A DNA stretch of 64,000 nucleotides from CAVSEK01 sp963726975 (GTDB lineage Bacteria > Actinomycetota > Actinomycetes > Mycobacteriales > SCTD01), in NCBI GenBank assembly GCA_963726975.1, contig CAVSEK010000007.1, positions 1 to 64,000 of the forward strand, written 5' to 3'. The notes under the pieces were generated by a model that ran no database searches, was not told the DNA's origin, and was given only the letters and a program-made list of their open reading frames with translations. The position numbers and the translations under genes were made by a program. This document shows, one piece after another, positions 16,832 to 24,837 of this stretch. Position 1 is the first letter of the stretch. Each line of letters starts with the position of its first letter.

Positions 16832-17681
16832 CTAGCCGTCGGTGGTGGGCAGCTGCACCGGGATGGGCGGCAGCGCGGGCAGCTCTGTCCTTCTCCTGCG
16901 GCGAGCTCGCCGGCGTCCTTCTCCTCGGCCATGCCGATCGGGCCCTGGCGCTGGGCGTTGAGGAACTGGCGCACGACCGGCTCGTTGCTGCTGAGCAGCA
17001 TCTCGCGGGGCCCGAACATCGCCAGGTGCCGCCGGTAGAGCAGGCCGATGTTGTCGGGCACGGTGCGGGCGGTGTTGATGTCGTGGGTGACGATGAGGAA
17101 CGTCGCCTCGATCTGCGCGTTGAGGTCGACGATGAGCTGGTTGAGGTACGCGGTGCGGACCGGGTCGAGGCCGGAGTCGGGCTCGTCGAACAGCAGGATC
17201 TCGGGGTCCAGCACGAGCGCGCGGGCCAGGCCGGCGCGCTTGCGCATCCCGCCGGAGATCTCGCCCGGGAGCTTCTTCTCCGCGCCCGTGAGGCCGGTGA
17301 GCTCGATCTTCTCCAGCGACGATGTCGCGTGATCTCGCGCTCGGACTTCTTGGTGTGCTCGCGCAGCGGGAAGGCGATGTTGTCGAACAGGTTCTGCGAG
17401 CCGAACAGCGCGCCGTCCTGGAACAGCACCCCGAACAGCTTGCGGACCTCGTAGAGCTCGCTCTCCTTGATCCTGGTGATGTCGCGGCCGTCGATGATGA
17501 TCGAGCCGTTCTCCGGCTTGAGCAGGCCGATGAGCGTCTTGAGGAAGACCGACTTGCCGGTGCCGGACGGGCCGAGCAGCACGGAGATCTCACCCGCGGG
17601 CAGCGTGAGGGAGACGTCCTCCCAGATCGTCTGGCTGCCGAACCGCTTGGTGAGGTTCTCGACCTTGATCTCGACACCCAC
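16832..17681 (-). CDS. mkl: ABC transporter ATPase of the Mce lipid importer (frame interrupted)
   Basis: MceG/Mkl-type ATPase, about 283 residues. GTG start at 17681 (MGVEIKVENLTKRFG). Walker A is GPSGTGKS, Q-loop region LFQDGALFGS, signature LPGEISGGMRKRAGLARAL (assembled over the frame change), Walker B ILLFDEPDSGLDP, switch His in VTHDINTA. It ends PIPVQLPTTDG. Frame changes lie near 17325 and 16885, both inside otherwise perfectly conserved sequence. In mycobacteria the single MceG ATPase serves several mce operons and its gene lies near rplJL; here it heads the operon itself. First gene of the operon, 370 bp from rplL. Confidence 0.9.
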
Positions 17682-17748
17682 TGGTGCCGTCCCTCTTCCG
17701 TCTGGGTCGCTGGCGCCGGCGGGCCGGGTGCAGGCTGCCAGGCGGCTG

Positions 17749-17766
17749 CTGTGACCGTACTCACAG
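17749..17766. promoter_or_regulatory. CRP/GlxR-type operator, proximal copy
   Basis: CTGTGA-CCGTAC-TCACAG, a perfect 6-bp palindrome with 6-nt spacer, matching the CRP consensus TGTGA-N6-TCACA used by actinobacterial CRP and GlxR. It lies 68-85 bp upstream of the ATPase start. Sequence match is direct; regulator and function are inferred. Confidence 0.7.
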
Positions 17767-17841
17767 GAGCGCGCGCTCGAAGCGTACGTGCCGGACGCCC
17801 GTCCTGCCTACGCGTCGGTAGCACCGGGACCCGGCTCGACC

Positions 17842-17859
17842 CTGTGAAGAGGCTCACAG
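17842..17859. promoter_or_regulatory. CRP/GlxR-type operator, distal copy
   Basis: CTGTGA-AGAGGC-TCACAG, a second perfect copy 93 bp from the first, with an unrelated spacer. Two independent perfect matches within 110 bp are very unlikely by chance in such GC-rich DNA. Confidence 0.7.
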
Positions 17860-18000
17860 CGTCGAACGGGCACTCGCGCTGCGCCGGTCGGGGGCAGACG
17901 GGCCACCGCTCTCTTCGCCGTCGGGGGCAGCACTCCTGCCGACCCGGCAGGCCGGGTCCGCTGCCGGCGGCGGACCGAGGTCCAGGACCGCCCGGACGCC

Positions 18001-18036
18001 GCGAGGGCGGCCCGCCGTCGGCGGGGCCGCCCTCGC
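18001..18036 (-). terminator. Strong hairpin after rplL
   Basis: GCGAGGGCGGCCC and GGGCCGCCCTCGC form a perfect 13-bp stem with a 10-nt loop, 15 nt after the rplL stop. No U-run, as is usual in actinobacteria. It should separate rplJ-rplL transcription from the mce operon. Confidence 0.8.
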
Positions 18037-18051
18037 GGGGTGGTGCGGGGA

Positions 18052-18444
18052 CTACTTGACGGTGACCGTGGCGCCGGCGCCCTCGAGGGCCGCCTTCGCC
18101 TTCTCGGCGGCCTCCTTGGTGGCCTTCTCCAGGACCGGCTTGGGCGCCCCGTCGACGAGGTCCTTGGCCTCCTTGAGGCCCAGGCTCGTGATGGTGCGCA
18201 CCTCCTTGATGACCTGGATCTTCTTGTCGCCGGCCGCCTCGAGGATGACGTCGAACTCGTCCTGCTCCGCGGCCGCCTCGGCGTCGCCACCGCCGCCACC
18301 GGCAGCGGGCGCGGCCGCGACGGCGACGGGGGCGGCGGCGGTGACGCCGAAGGTGTCCTCGAACTGCTTCACGAACTCGGAGAGCTCGATCAGCGTCATC
18401 TCCTTGAACTGGTCGAGCAGCTCGTCGGTGCTGAGCTTCGCCAT
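18052..18444 (-). CDS. rplL: 50S ribosomal protein L7/L12
   Basis: 130 residues from ATG 18444 (MAKLSTDELLDQFKEMTLIE). N-terminal dimerisation domain, an Ala/Gly-rich hinge (PVAVAAAPAAGGGGG), and the conserved C-terminal domain with EFDVILEAAGDKKIQVIKEV and GLKEAKDLVDGAPKPV. Forms the ribosomal stalk with L10, encoded just upstream; the pair is normally controlled together through the L10 leader. Uninterrupted. Confidence 0.98.
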   Translation of the reverse strand: MAKLSTDELLDQFKEMTLIELSEFVKQFEDTFGVTAAAPVAVAAAPAAGGGGGDAEAAAEQDEFDVILEAAGDKKIQVIKEVRTITSLGLKEAKDLVDGAPKPVLEKATKEAAEKAKAALEGAGATVTVK

Positions 18445-18520
18445 GGTGGTGGCTCCTTGTCGTGGTGTGGGTGCCGGTCTCCGGCGTGCGGGTGGTGTGG
18501 TCGTGCGCGGCCGGAGCCGG

Positions 18521-19277
18521 TCAGGCGGTCTCGGTGCTCGTGCTCTGGTCGGTGCTGTCGGTCTGTCGGTGCTGCTGGGCTCACGGTGCTGTCCTCGGGC
18601 CGGTGCCGTCCTCGGCGGCGCGCTCGGCGCGGACTCCTCGACGGCGTCCTGCGGCGCCGCCTGCGCGTCGTCGCGGGCGCTCGCGGCGGGCGTGCCGGCC
18701 CCACCGCCGATGACGACGGGTCCTCCTCGGCCTTGGCCTGGAGGGCGCCGGCGAGGCGGGCGACCTGGGCGAGCGGTGCGTTGAACAGGTAGACGGCGTT
18801 GGTCAGCGAGGCCTTCAGCGCGCCGGCCATCTTGGCGAGCAGGACCTCGCGCGACTCGAGGTCGGCGAGCTGGCGCACCTCGTCGGCGGTGAGCGGCTTG
18901 CCGTCGAGGACGCCGCCCTTGACGACGAGCTGCGGGTTGGCGCGGCCGAAGTCGCGCAGCGCCTTGGCGGCCTCGACGGGCTCGCCGTAGACGAACGCGA
19001 CGGCGGTGGGGCCGACGAGCAGCTCGTCGAGCCCCTCGAGGCCGGCGTCCGCCGCCGCGATCTTGGTCAGGGTGTTCTTCACGACGGAGTACGTCGTGCC
19101 GCTCCCCAGGGCGACGCGCAGCGCCGTGACCTGCTTGACCGACAGGCCGCGGTACTCGGTGAGCACCGCCGCGGACGCGCTGCGGAAGGACTCGGCCAGC
19201 TGGGCGACCGCGTCGGCCTTGTCGGGCCGCACGGTGGCGCGCTTGTGCTCGACGGGAGCGTCGGCAGTGACGGCCAT
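18521..19277 (-). CDS. rplJ: 50S ribosomal protein L10 (C-terminal tail frame interrupted)
   Basis: Start ATG 19277 (MAVTADAPVEHKRATVRPDK). The whole conserved L10 core of about 175 residues reads without break (SAAVLTEYRGLSVKQVTALR, TYSVVKNTLTKIAA, LLVGPTAVAFVYGEP, SLTNAVYLFNAPLAQVARLA). After AKAEED the frame wanders through an acidic Ala/Ser/Thr-rich tail (AVEES, then AEDGTG, EDSTVSPAAPTD, DQSTSTETA), which ends at the TGA at 18521. At least four frame changes fall in this tail, near 18720, 18628, 18598 and 18566. The long low-complexity extension is typical of some actinobacterial L10 proteins. The gene is essential, so the breaks are best read as sequence errors. Confidence 0.9.
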
Positions 19278-19299
19278 GGGCCTCCTCTCTCGGGTGGGG

Positions 19300-19487
19300 C
19301 CGGCCCCCGAGGGGGGAGGGCCCGGACACGAGGACGCCCCGTACGCAGTGCGCACGGGGCGTGGCAGGACGGGCGCGAGGCCCGGTCTGGTCTGGTCCGT
19401 GTCGCCTGCGCGGGCCGCCCGCACGCAGCGGGACCTTCCGCTCCCGGAGGAGCGACCAGCGGTCTTCGGTGACTTCCGGCTCAGGCT
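19300..19487 (-). ncRNA. Probable L10 leader (rplJ-rplL autoregulatory mRNA leader)
   Basis: The minus-strand RNA upstream of rplJ contains CACCGAAGACCGCTGG and GGAAGGTCCCG, resembling the conserved L10-leader core in actinobacteria where L10(L12)4 binds a kink-turn. A perfect hairpin ACGCCCCGT/ACGGGGCGT with an 11-nt loop follows at 19334-19362 and could be the attenuator. Recognition is by eye; a covariance-model scan would settle it. Confidence 0.6.
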
Positions 19488-19509
19488 AGCAGCCCCGCCG
19501 GTCGTGCCG

Positions 19510-19536
19510 CCGCCGCCCGGACGGACCGGGCGGCGG
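19510..19536 (-). terminator. Hairpin after rplA
   Basis: CCGCCGCCCGG and CCGGGCGGCGG, a perfect 11-bp stem with a 5-nt loop, 27 nt after the rplA stop. Likely the end of the rplK-rplA transcript. Confidence 0.75.
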
Positions 19537-19563
19537 GTGGAGCGGGTCGTGCCCGCGGACCGG

Positions 19564-20280
19564 CTACTCCGCCGAGCCGTCCTCGAGCAGGTTGCGGGTG
19601 CGGTTGGGGTCGACGGGGATGCCGGGACCCATGGTCGTGCTGACGGTGACCTTCTTGAGGTACTTGCCCTTGGCGGCCGACGGCTTGGCCCGGCTGATCT
19701 CGTCGAGCGCCGCGGCGTAGTTCTCCACCAGCTGGTTCTCCTCGAAGGAGGCCTTGCCGATCACGAGGTGCAGGTTGGCCTGCTTGTCGACGCGGAAGTT
19801 GACCTTGCCGCCCTTGATGTCCTGCACGGCCTTGGTGACGTCGGTCGTCACGGTGCCGGTCTTCGGGTTGGGCATGAGGCCGCGCGGGCCGAGGATGCGG
19901 GCGATCTTGCCGACCTTGCCCATCTGGTCGGGGGTGGCGACGGCGGCGTCGAAGTCGAGGAAGCCCTTCTGGACCCGCTCGATGAGGTCGTCGCTGCCCA
20001 CGACGTCGGCGCCGGCGGCCTCGGCCTCGACGGCCTTCTCGCCCGCGGCGAAGACGATGACGCGGGACACCTTGCCGGTGCCGTGCGGCAGGTTGACGGT
20101 GCCGCGGACCATCTGGTCGGCCTTGCGCGGGTCGACGCCCAGGCGCATGGCGACCTCGACGGTCGCGTCGTACTTGGTGGTGCTCGTGTCCTTGGCCAGG
20201 CGGACGGCCTCGAGCGGGGAGTAGGTGCGGTCGGCGTCGATCTTGGCCGCGGCCGCGGTCCAGGCCTTGCTGCGCTTCAT
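19564..20280 (-). CDS. rplA: 50S ribosomal protein L1
   Basis: 238 residues from ATG 20280 (MKRSKAWTAAAAKIDADR). Conserved L1 features: VEVAMRLGVDPRKADQMVRG, GTGKVSRVIVFAAGEKA, the signature ILGPRGLMPNPKTGTV, and TTMGPGIPVDP near the C-terminus. Binds 23S rRNA at the L1 stalk and usually represses its own operon with rplK. It lies 125 bp downstream of rplK. Uninterrupted. Confidence 0.98.
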   Translation of the reverse strand: MKRSKAWTAAAAKIDADRTYSPLEAVRLAKDTSTTKYDATVEVAMRLGVDPRKADQMVRGTVNLPHGTGKVSRVIVFAAGEKAVEAEAAGADVVGSDDLIERVQKGFLDFDAAVATPDQMGKVGKIARILGPRGLMPNPKTGTVTTDVTKAVQDIKGGKVNFRVDKQANLHLVIGKASFEENQLVENYAAALDEISRAKPSAAKGKYLKKVTVSTTMGPGIPVDPNRTRNLLEDGSAE

Positions 20281-20405
20281 GGGAGGGTCCTCTCTGCCTC
20301 GCGGCAGGTCGTGGTCGGCGGGCCCGGGCGGTCCGGGCCCTCCCACAGGTGCAGGTCGTGCGGGGACGGGACACCGGTCGACGACGGTGGCCCCGGGGTG
20401 GACCC

Positions 20406-20837
20406 CTAGTCGGTGACGGTGATGCCCATCGAGCGGGCGGTGCCGGCGATGATCAGCGCGGCGGCGTCGACGTCGTTGGCGTTGAGGTCGTCGAGCTTGG
20501 TGGTTGCGATCTCGCGCACCTGGGCCTGCGAGATGCTCGCGACCTTCTTGGTGTGCGGGGTCGGCGAGCCCTTGTCGACCCCGGCGGCCTTGAGGATGAG
20601 GCGCGCAGCCGGCGGGGTCTTGGTGATGAACGTGAACGAGCGGTCCTCGAACACCGAGATCTCCACGGGGACGATGTCCCCGCGCTGCGACTCGGTCGCG
20701 GCGTTGTACTGCTTGCAGAACTCCATGATGTTCACGCCGTGCTGGCCGAGGGCCGGGCCGACGGGCGGGGCGGGGGTGGCGGCACCGGCCTTGATCTGGA
20801 GCTTGATGACGCCGGCGAGCTTCTTCTTGGGGGGCAT
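20406..20837 (-). CDS. rplK: 50S ribosomal protein L11
   Basis: 143 residues. Starts MPPKKKLAGVIKLQIKAGAA and shows the conserved PPVGPALGQHGVNIMEFCKQ, the thiostrepton-binding C-terminal domain (KTPPAARLILKAAGVDKGS) and ends ARSMGITVTD. Sits between nusG and rplA as in nearly all bacteria. Uninterrupted, normal length. Confidence 0.98.
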   Translation of the reverse strand: MPPKKKLAGVIKLQIKAGAATPAPPVGPALGQHGVNIMEFCKQYNAATESQRGDIVPVEISVFEDRSFTFITKTPPAARLILKAAGVDKGSPTPHTKKVASISQAQVREIATTKLDDLNANDVDAAALIIAGTARSMGITVTD

Positions 20838-20900
20838 GGCTTCTCTTCTGCGGTCGACGAGCGGGGCGGCGGGCGGAGGGCGCGGCAGCAGCAGCCGGGG

Positions 20901-21759
20901 CTACAGCTTGGCGACCTGGTTGAAGGACAGCTCGACCGGCGTCTCCCGGCCGAAGATCGACACCAGCACCTTGAGCTTCTGGCTGTCGAGGTTGATCTCG
21001 TTGATCGTGGCCGGGAGCGTCGCGAACGGCCCGTCGGTGACGGTGATCGACTCGCCGACCTCGAAGTCGACGGCCTTGGTGGCCACGACGGTCTTCTGCT
21101 TGGGCGGCGCGAGCTGCTTGACGACCTCGTCGACGGTCAGCGGCGTCGGCCGGGAGGTCTGGCCGACGAAGCCGGTCACGCCCGGGGTGTTGCGGACGGC
21201 CGACCACGACTCGTCGGTGAGGTCCATGCGGACGAACAGGTAGCCGGGCAGCTTCTTGCGCACGACCTCCTGGCGCTTGCCGCCCTTGACCTCCATGACG
21301 GTCCTCGAGCGGCACCTCGATCTGGAAGATGTAGTCCTCCATGTTGAGGCTCTGGATCCGGCTCTCGAGGTTGGCCTTCACCTTGTTCTCGTAGCCGGCG
21401 TAGGAGTGCACGACGTACCAGTCGCCGGGCAGGCCCGACAGCGTCGCGCGCAGGGCGTCGGCCGGGTCGAGGTCGCCGGCGGGCTCGGGGGCAGCGGGCA
21501 GACCGCGCTCGTCGGCGGCGGCGTCGTGCTCGGCGTCGGCCGCGGCGGTGCCGACGCCCTCGGGCGCGGCGTCGTCGAGGTAGCCGCTCGGGGCGTCGTC
21601 GACGCCACCGGCGCCGAGCTCGGCCTCGTCCGCCGCACCGGTGCCGGCACCGGTGGCGGTCGCGAGGCCGTCCGGGGTCGCGGTCACGGCCTCGCCCTGC
21701 TCGGACTCCGGACCGGTGCCGGGGTCGAGGTCGGACAGGCTGGGCTCGGACACGGACAC
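20901..21759 (-). CDS. nusG: Transcription termination/antitermination protein NusG (one frame change)
   Basis: About 285 residues after correction. ATG 21759. A disordered Ala/Asp/Glu/Gly-rich N-terminal extension of about 105 residues, common in actinobacteria, precedes the NGN domain (DWYVVHSYAGYENKVKANLE, MEDYIFQIEVP). A single frame change near 21310 then joins to MEVKGGKRQEVVRKKLPGYL and GVTGFVGQTSRPTPLT. The KOW domain follows (FEVGESITVTDGPFATLPAT) and the protein ends VELSFNQVAKL. The span is 858 plus 1 bases, so one inserted base; deleting one C from GCG at 21310 restores the frame. NusG is essential, so this is strong evidence that the insertion is not biological. Confidence 0.95.
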
Positions 21760-21811
21760 GTCCTTCGGGTCGGGGTGCGGGTGCGGGTCGGTCGGGGGTC
21801 GACGACCGGCG

Positions 21812-22129
21812 TCAGGACGCCGGGTCGGGCGTGCCGCCGAAGACGGCGAGCACGGCCTGGGAGAACGCGAAGTCGAACACGCTCACGATGAGCACCATGG
21901 CGACGACGAAGACGAGCACCACGGTGGTGTAGGTGACGAGGTCCTGGCGGCTGGGCCAGATGACCTTGCGCAGCTCGGCGACGACCTGGCGGAAGAACAC
22001 CCCGATGCTGCGGATGCGGCCCGGCCCGCCGTCGCGACGTCGACCGACCCGCGCCGAGCCGCCGGGGCCGGAGCTGCCGGGGGCGTCGTCGCCCCGCGCG
22101 GCGGAGGCGGTGCCTGCGCTGTCGCTCAT
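21812..22129 (-). CDS. secE: Preprotein translocase subunit SecE
   Basis: 105 residues from ATG 22129. Disordered Ser/Gly/Arg-rich first half, then the conserved amphipathic segment FFRQVVAELRKVIWPSRQDL and a single transmembrane helix (VVLVFVVAMVLIVSVFDFAF). The short one-helix form is typical of Gram-positive SecE. Upstream of nusG as in most bacteria. Uninterrupted. Confidence 0.96.
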   Translation of the reverse strand: MSDSAGTASAARGDDAPGSSGPGGSARVGRRRDGGPGRIRSIGVFFRQVVAELRKVIWPSRQDLVTYTTVVLVFVVAMVLIVSVFDFAFSQAVLAVFGGTPDPAS

Positions 22130-22168
22130 GGGTGCCCTCGCTCCGTCGGGTCGGTGGTGTGCGGGTGG

Positions 22169-22210
22169 GTGCTGGTCTGCGTGCTGGTCTGCGTGCTGGT
22201 CTGCGTGCTG
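22169..22210. repeat. 12-bp tandem repeat, 3.5 copies
   Basis: Unit GTGCTGGTCTGC, three perfect copies plus half a fourth, between secE and tRNA-Trp. Lies in the presumed leader of secE-nusG. Confidence 0.9.
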
Positions 22211-22225
22211 TCGTGCTCGGACCGG

Positions 22226-22299
22226 CAGGGGTGACAGGAGTCGAACCTGCGACATCCGGTTTTGGAGACCGGCGCTCTGGCCAACTGAGCTACACCCCT
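22226..22299 (-). tRNA. tRNA-Trp (anticodon CCA)
   Basis: Minus strand begins AGGGGTGTAGCTCAGTTGGC; anticodon loop CTCCAAA gives CCA; T-arm GCAGGTTCGACTCCTGT; acceptor CACCCCT with discriminator G, and no encoded CCA. 74 nt. Same position upstream of secE as in mycobacteria. Confidence 0.96.
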
Positions 22300-22480
22300 C
22301 CGGAGGCCTGGCCGTGCTCCCGCACCGGGCGCGCGGGCGCGCCGGAGCAGGGGCGTCGGCCCCCAGACCGTCGAGTGTACGGCGTGGCGGCCCCGGCGGG
22401 CACGCACCGCCGGTCCCGCGGCCGCCCGCGGTCCGCGGGGGCCGGTGCCGGCCGGCGCGGGCGGCTGGGAGGATGGCCGC

Positions 22481-23719
22481 ATGACAGCAGCCCCCGCCGA
22501 CCCCACCGCGGCCCCCACCCGGTCCCGCGTCTCCGCCCGGATCTCCGCGATCGCCGAGTCGGCGACCCTCGCGGTCGACGCCAAGGCCAAGGCCAAGAAG
22601 GCGGCGGGCGAGGACGTCGTCGGCTTCGGCGCGGGCGAGCCGGACTTCCCGACGCCGCAGGCGGTCGTCGAGGCCGCGGAGCGCGCCTGCACCGACCCGC
22701 GCAACCACCGCTACACCCCCGCCGGCGGGCTGCCCGAGCTCAAGGCGGCCATCGCGGCGAAGACCGGGCGCGACAGCGGCTACCGGGTCTCCCCGTCGCA
22801 GGTCCTGGTGACCAACGGCGGCAAGCAGGCGGTGTACGAGGCGTTCGCGGCGCTGCTCGACCCGGGCGACGAGGTGCTGCTGCCCGCGCCGTACTGGACG
22901 ACCTACCCCGAGGCCGTCAAGCTCGCGGGCGGCGTCCCGGTCGACGTCGTGACCGGCGAGGAGCAGGGCTACCGCGTCACCGTCGACCAGCTCGAGGCGG
23001 CGCGCACCGATCGCACCAAGGTGCTGCTGTGGTGCTCGCCGTCCAACCCCACCGGGGCGGTGGCCTCCCCCGCCGAGGTCGAGGCCGTGGGGCGCTGGGC
23101 GCTGGAGCACGGCGTCTGGGTCGTCGCCGACGAGATCTACGAGCACCTGGTCTACGGCGGGGCCGAGCACGTGTCGATGCCGGTGGTCGTCCCGGAGCTC
23201 GCCGACACCTGCGTGGTCGTCAACGGGGTCGCCAAGACGTACGCGATGACCGGCTGGCGCGTCGGGTGGCTGATCGGCCCGCAGGACGTCGTCGCCGCGG
23301 CGACCAACCTGCAGTCGCACGCCACGAGCAACGTCAACAACGTCGCGCAGGTCGCCGCCGTCGAGGCGCTGACCGGCGACCTGTCGGCCGTCGCGCACAT
23401 GCGGGAGGCGTTCGACCGGCGGCGCCGCCGGATGGTCGAGATGCTCGACGCGATCCCGGGCGTCACCTGCCCGACGCCCGAGGGGGCCTTCTACTGCTAC
23501 CCCTCGGTCAAGGGCGTGCTCGGCAAGGAGCTGCGCGGTCGCCGGCCGCAGAGCTCCGCGGAGCTGGCCGAGCTGGTGCTCGACGAGGTCGGCGTCGCGG
23601 TCGTGCCCGGCGAGGCGTTCGGCACGCCCGGCTACTTCCGGCTGTCGTACGCCCTCGGCGACGAGGACCTCGTCAAGGGCGTGTCCCGGCTCGCCGACCT
23701 GCTGGCCGAGGCCCGCTAG
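22481..23719 (+). CDS. Pyridoxal-phosphate aminotransferase, class I/II (aspartate/prephenate type)
   Basis: 412 residues. I take the ATG at 22481, preceded by GGGAGGAT; an in-frame ATG at 22445 would add 12 residues without a good ribosome-binding site. Fold-type I features are all present: FGAGEPDFPTP, NGGKQAVYEAF, the substrate/cofactor motif SNPTGAV, DEIYEHLVYG, the Schiff-base lysine in GVAKTYAMTGWRVGWL (about residue 251), and the C-terminal arginine in GYFRLSYAL. This is the aspartate aminotransferase Ib group, whose members use aspartate or prephenate. Converges with the hydrolase gene (17 bp gap). Specific substrate not decidable from sequence. Confidence 0.93.
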   Translation: MTAAPADPTAAPTRSRVSARISAIAESATLAVDAKAKAKKAAGEDVVGFGAGEPDFPTPQAVVEAAERACTDPRNHRYTPAGGLPELKAAIAAKTGRDSGYRVSPSQVLVTNGGKQAVYEAFAALLDPGDEVLLPAPYWTTYPEAVKLAGGVPVDVVTGEEQGYRVTVDQLEAARTDRTKVLLWCSPSNPTGAVASPAEVEAVGRWALEHGVWVVADEIYEHLVYGGAEHVSMPVVVPELADTCVVVNGVAKTYAMTGWRVGWLIGPQDVVAAATNLQSHATSNVNNVAQVAAVEALTGDLSAVAHMREAFDRRRRRMVEMLDAIPGVTCPTPEGAFYCYPSVKGVLGKELRGRRPQSSAELAELVLDEVGVAVVPGEAFGTPGYFRLSYALGDEDLVKGVSRLADLLAEAR

Positions 23720-23736
23720 CCCGGCCCGACCGCGGC

Positions 23737-24810
23737 TCAGCCGACCGGCGCCGGCGCCTGCCGCCCCGCCACGGCGCGGTCGACGAGGTCGAGCAGCGAC
23801 GCGCTGACCTCGGCCCGCCGCTCGAGGTGCACCATGTGCCCGACGCCGGGGTGCACGGTGAGCTCGGCGCGCGGCAGCGCCGCGGCGAGCCGGCGGCTGT
23901 GCTCGACCGGGCACAGCAGGTCGCGGTCGCCGACGACGACGACGGCGGGCAGGTCGGCCAGGGCCGCCAGCGCGGCCAGCCGGTCGTGCGTCTCGAAGGT
24001 CGACAGGAACGCCGCCATCGTCTCGGCGGAGCAGGCCGCCTGCACCTCGACGACCGCCCGCACCAGCGCGGGGTCGGCGCCGCGGCCGAAGACGAGCCGC
24101 CGCTCCAGCGGCGTCACGCGGCGCCGCGCGCCGCGGGCCTCGGCACGCACCAGCTGCTCGTACGCCGCGGGCAGCGAGCGCCGCACGACCCGCGCGACGG
24201 GCCGGGGCAGGCCGTACGTCACCTCGGCGAGGCTGCCCGCGCTCGTGCCGACCAGCGCGACGCCGGCGACCTGCCCGGAGCGCGGGTCGAACAGGTCGGG
24301 CCGCTGCTCCGCGAGGGCCATGACGGTCATGCCGCCCATCGAGTGCCCGGCGAGCACGACCGGCCCGGTCGGCGCCACCTGCTCGAGCACCTGCAGCAGG
24401 TCGCGCCCGAGCTGCTCGAGCGTGGCCGCCGGGCGGGCGGTCCGGCCGGAGGCGCCGTGCCCGCGGTGGTCGTAGGTCACCACGCGCAGGTCGGCGCGCG
24501 CCGCGAGCAGGTCGCGGACCTGGCCGTCCCACAGCCGCGAGCTCTGCACGTAGCCGTGCACGAGCACCACGGTCGCGGTCGGCCCGGGCCCGTCGGGGGC
24601 GCCGGCGCCGTGCACCTCGACGTGCAGCCGGACGCCGTCGGGCGTGGTCACCTCGGGCCGCCGGGGCGCGAGGGGCTCGGGCGGGTCGGCCGGCTCCTCG
24701 GCACGGGAGCGCCGACGCGCGACGGCGAGCGCGCCGACGGCGCCGAGCCCGGCGACGAGCGGCAGCGCGGCGCGACGGGTGCGGGAGGCGGAGGGTCGAC
24801 GGGTCGGCAC
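23737..24810 (-). CDS. Alpha/beta hydrolase
   Basis: 357 residues. An N-terminal Arg-rich stretch with a hydrophobic segment (AALPLVAGLGAVGALAVA) may be a membrane anchor or Tat-like signal. The alpha/beta-hydrolase core shows VVLVHGYVQSSRLWDGQV (oxyanion region), YDHRGHGAS, the nucleophile elbow GHSMGGM, the acid in VVVGDRDLLCP, and the histidine in HPGVGHMVHLE. A cap domain of about 80 residues is inserted after the nucleophile strand. Lies 27 bp after the glycosyltransferase gene and probably belongs to the same transcript. Substrate unknown; lipid or ester hydrolysis would fit the acyl-chain genes upstream. Confidence 0.9.
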   Translation of the reverse strand: MPTRRPSASRTRRAALPLVAGLGAVGALAVARRRSRAEEPADPPEPLAPRRPEVTTPDGVRLHVEVHGAGAPDGPGPTATVVLVHGYVQSSRLWDGQVRDLLAARADLRVVTYDHRGHGASGRTARPAATLEQLGRDLLQVLEQVAPTGPVVLAGHSMGGMTVMALAEQRPDLFDPRSGQVAGVALVGTSAGSLAEVTYGLPRPVARVVRRSLPAAYEQLVRAEARGARRRVTPLERRLVFGRGADPALVRAVVEVQAACSAETMAAFLSTFETHDRLAALAALADLPAVVVVGDRDLLCPVEHSRRLAAALPRAELTVHPGVGHMVHLERRAEVSASLLDLVDRAVAGRQAPAPVG

Positions 24811-24837
24811 GGGGCGGCTCCGGGGAGGGGGAGGGGG

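Larger units (their letters stand above)
17682..18000. other. Intergenic region between rplL and the mce operon
   Basis: No gene seen. It holds the presumed mce-operon promoter, two CRP-type palindromes (separate entries), and a perfect 8-bp inverted repeat GACCCGGC/GCCGGGTC at 17941-17958 next to the rplL terminator. I could not pick a convincing -35/-10 pair by eye. Confidence 0.6.

Noticed and set aside
7367..17681. Mce operon as a decaying pseudogene cluster
   Set aside because: No stop codons or deletions within conserved blocks apart from single-base frame changes, intact start/stop overlaps throughout, and the same type of lesion in essential nusG.
22445..22480. Upstream ATG for the aminotransferase
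   Set aside because: Adds 12 Gly-rich residues without a ribosome-binding site, whereas the ATG at 22481 has GGGAGG just upstream.
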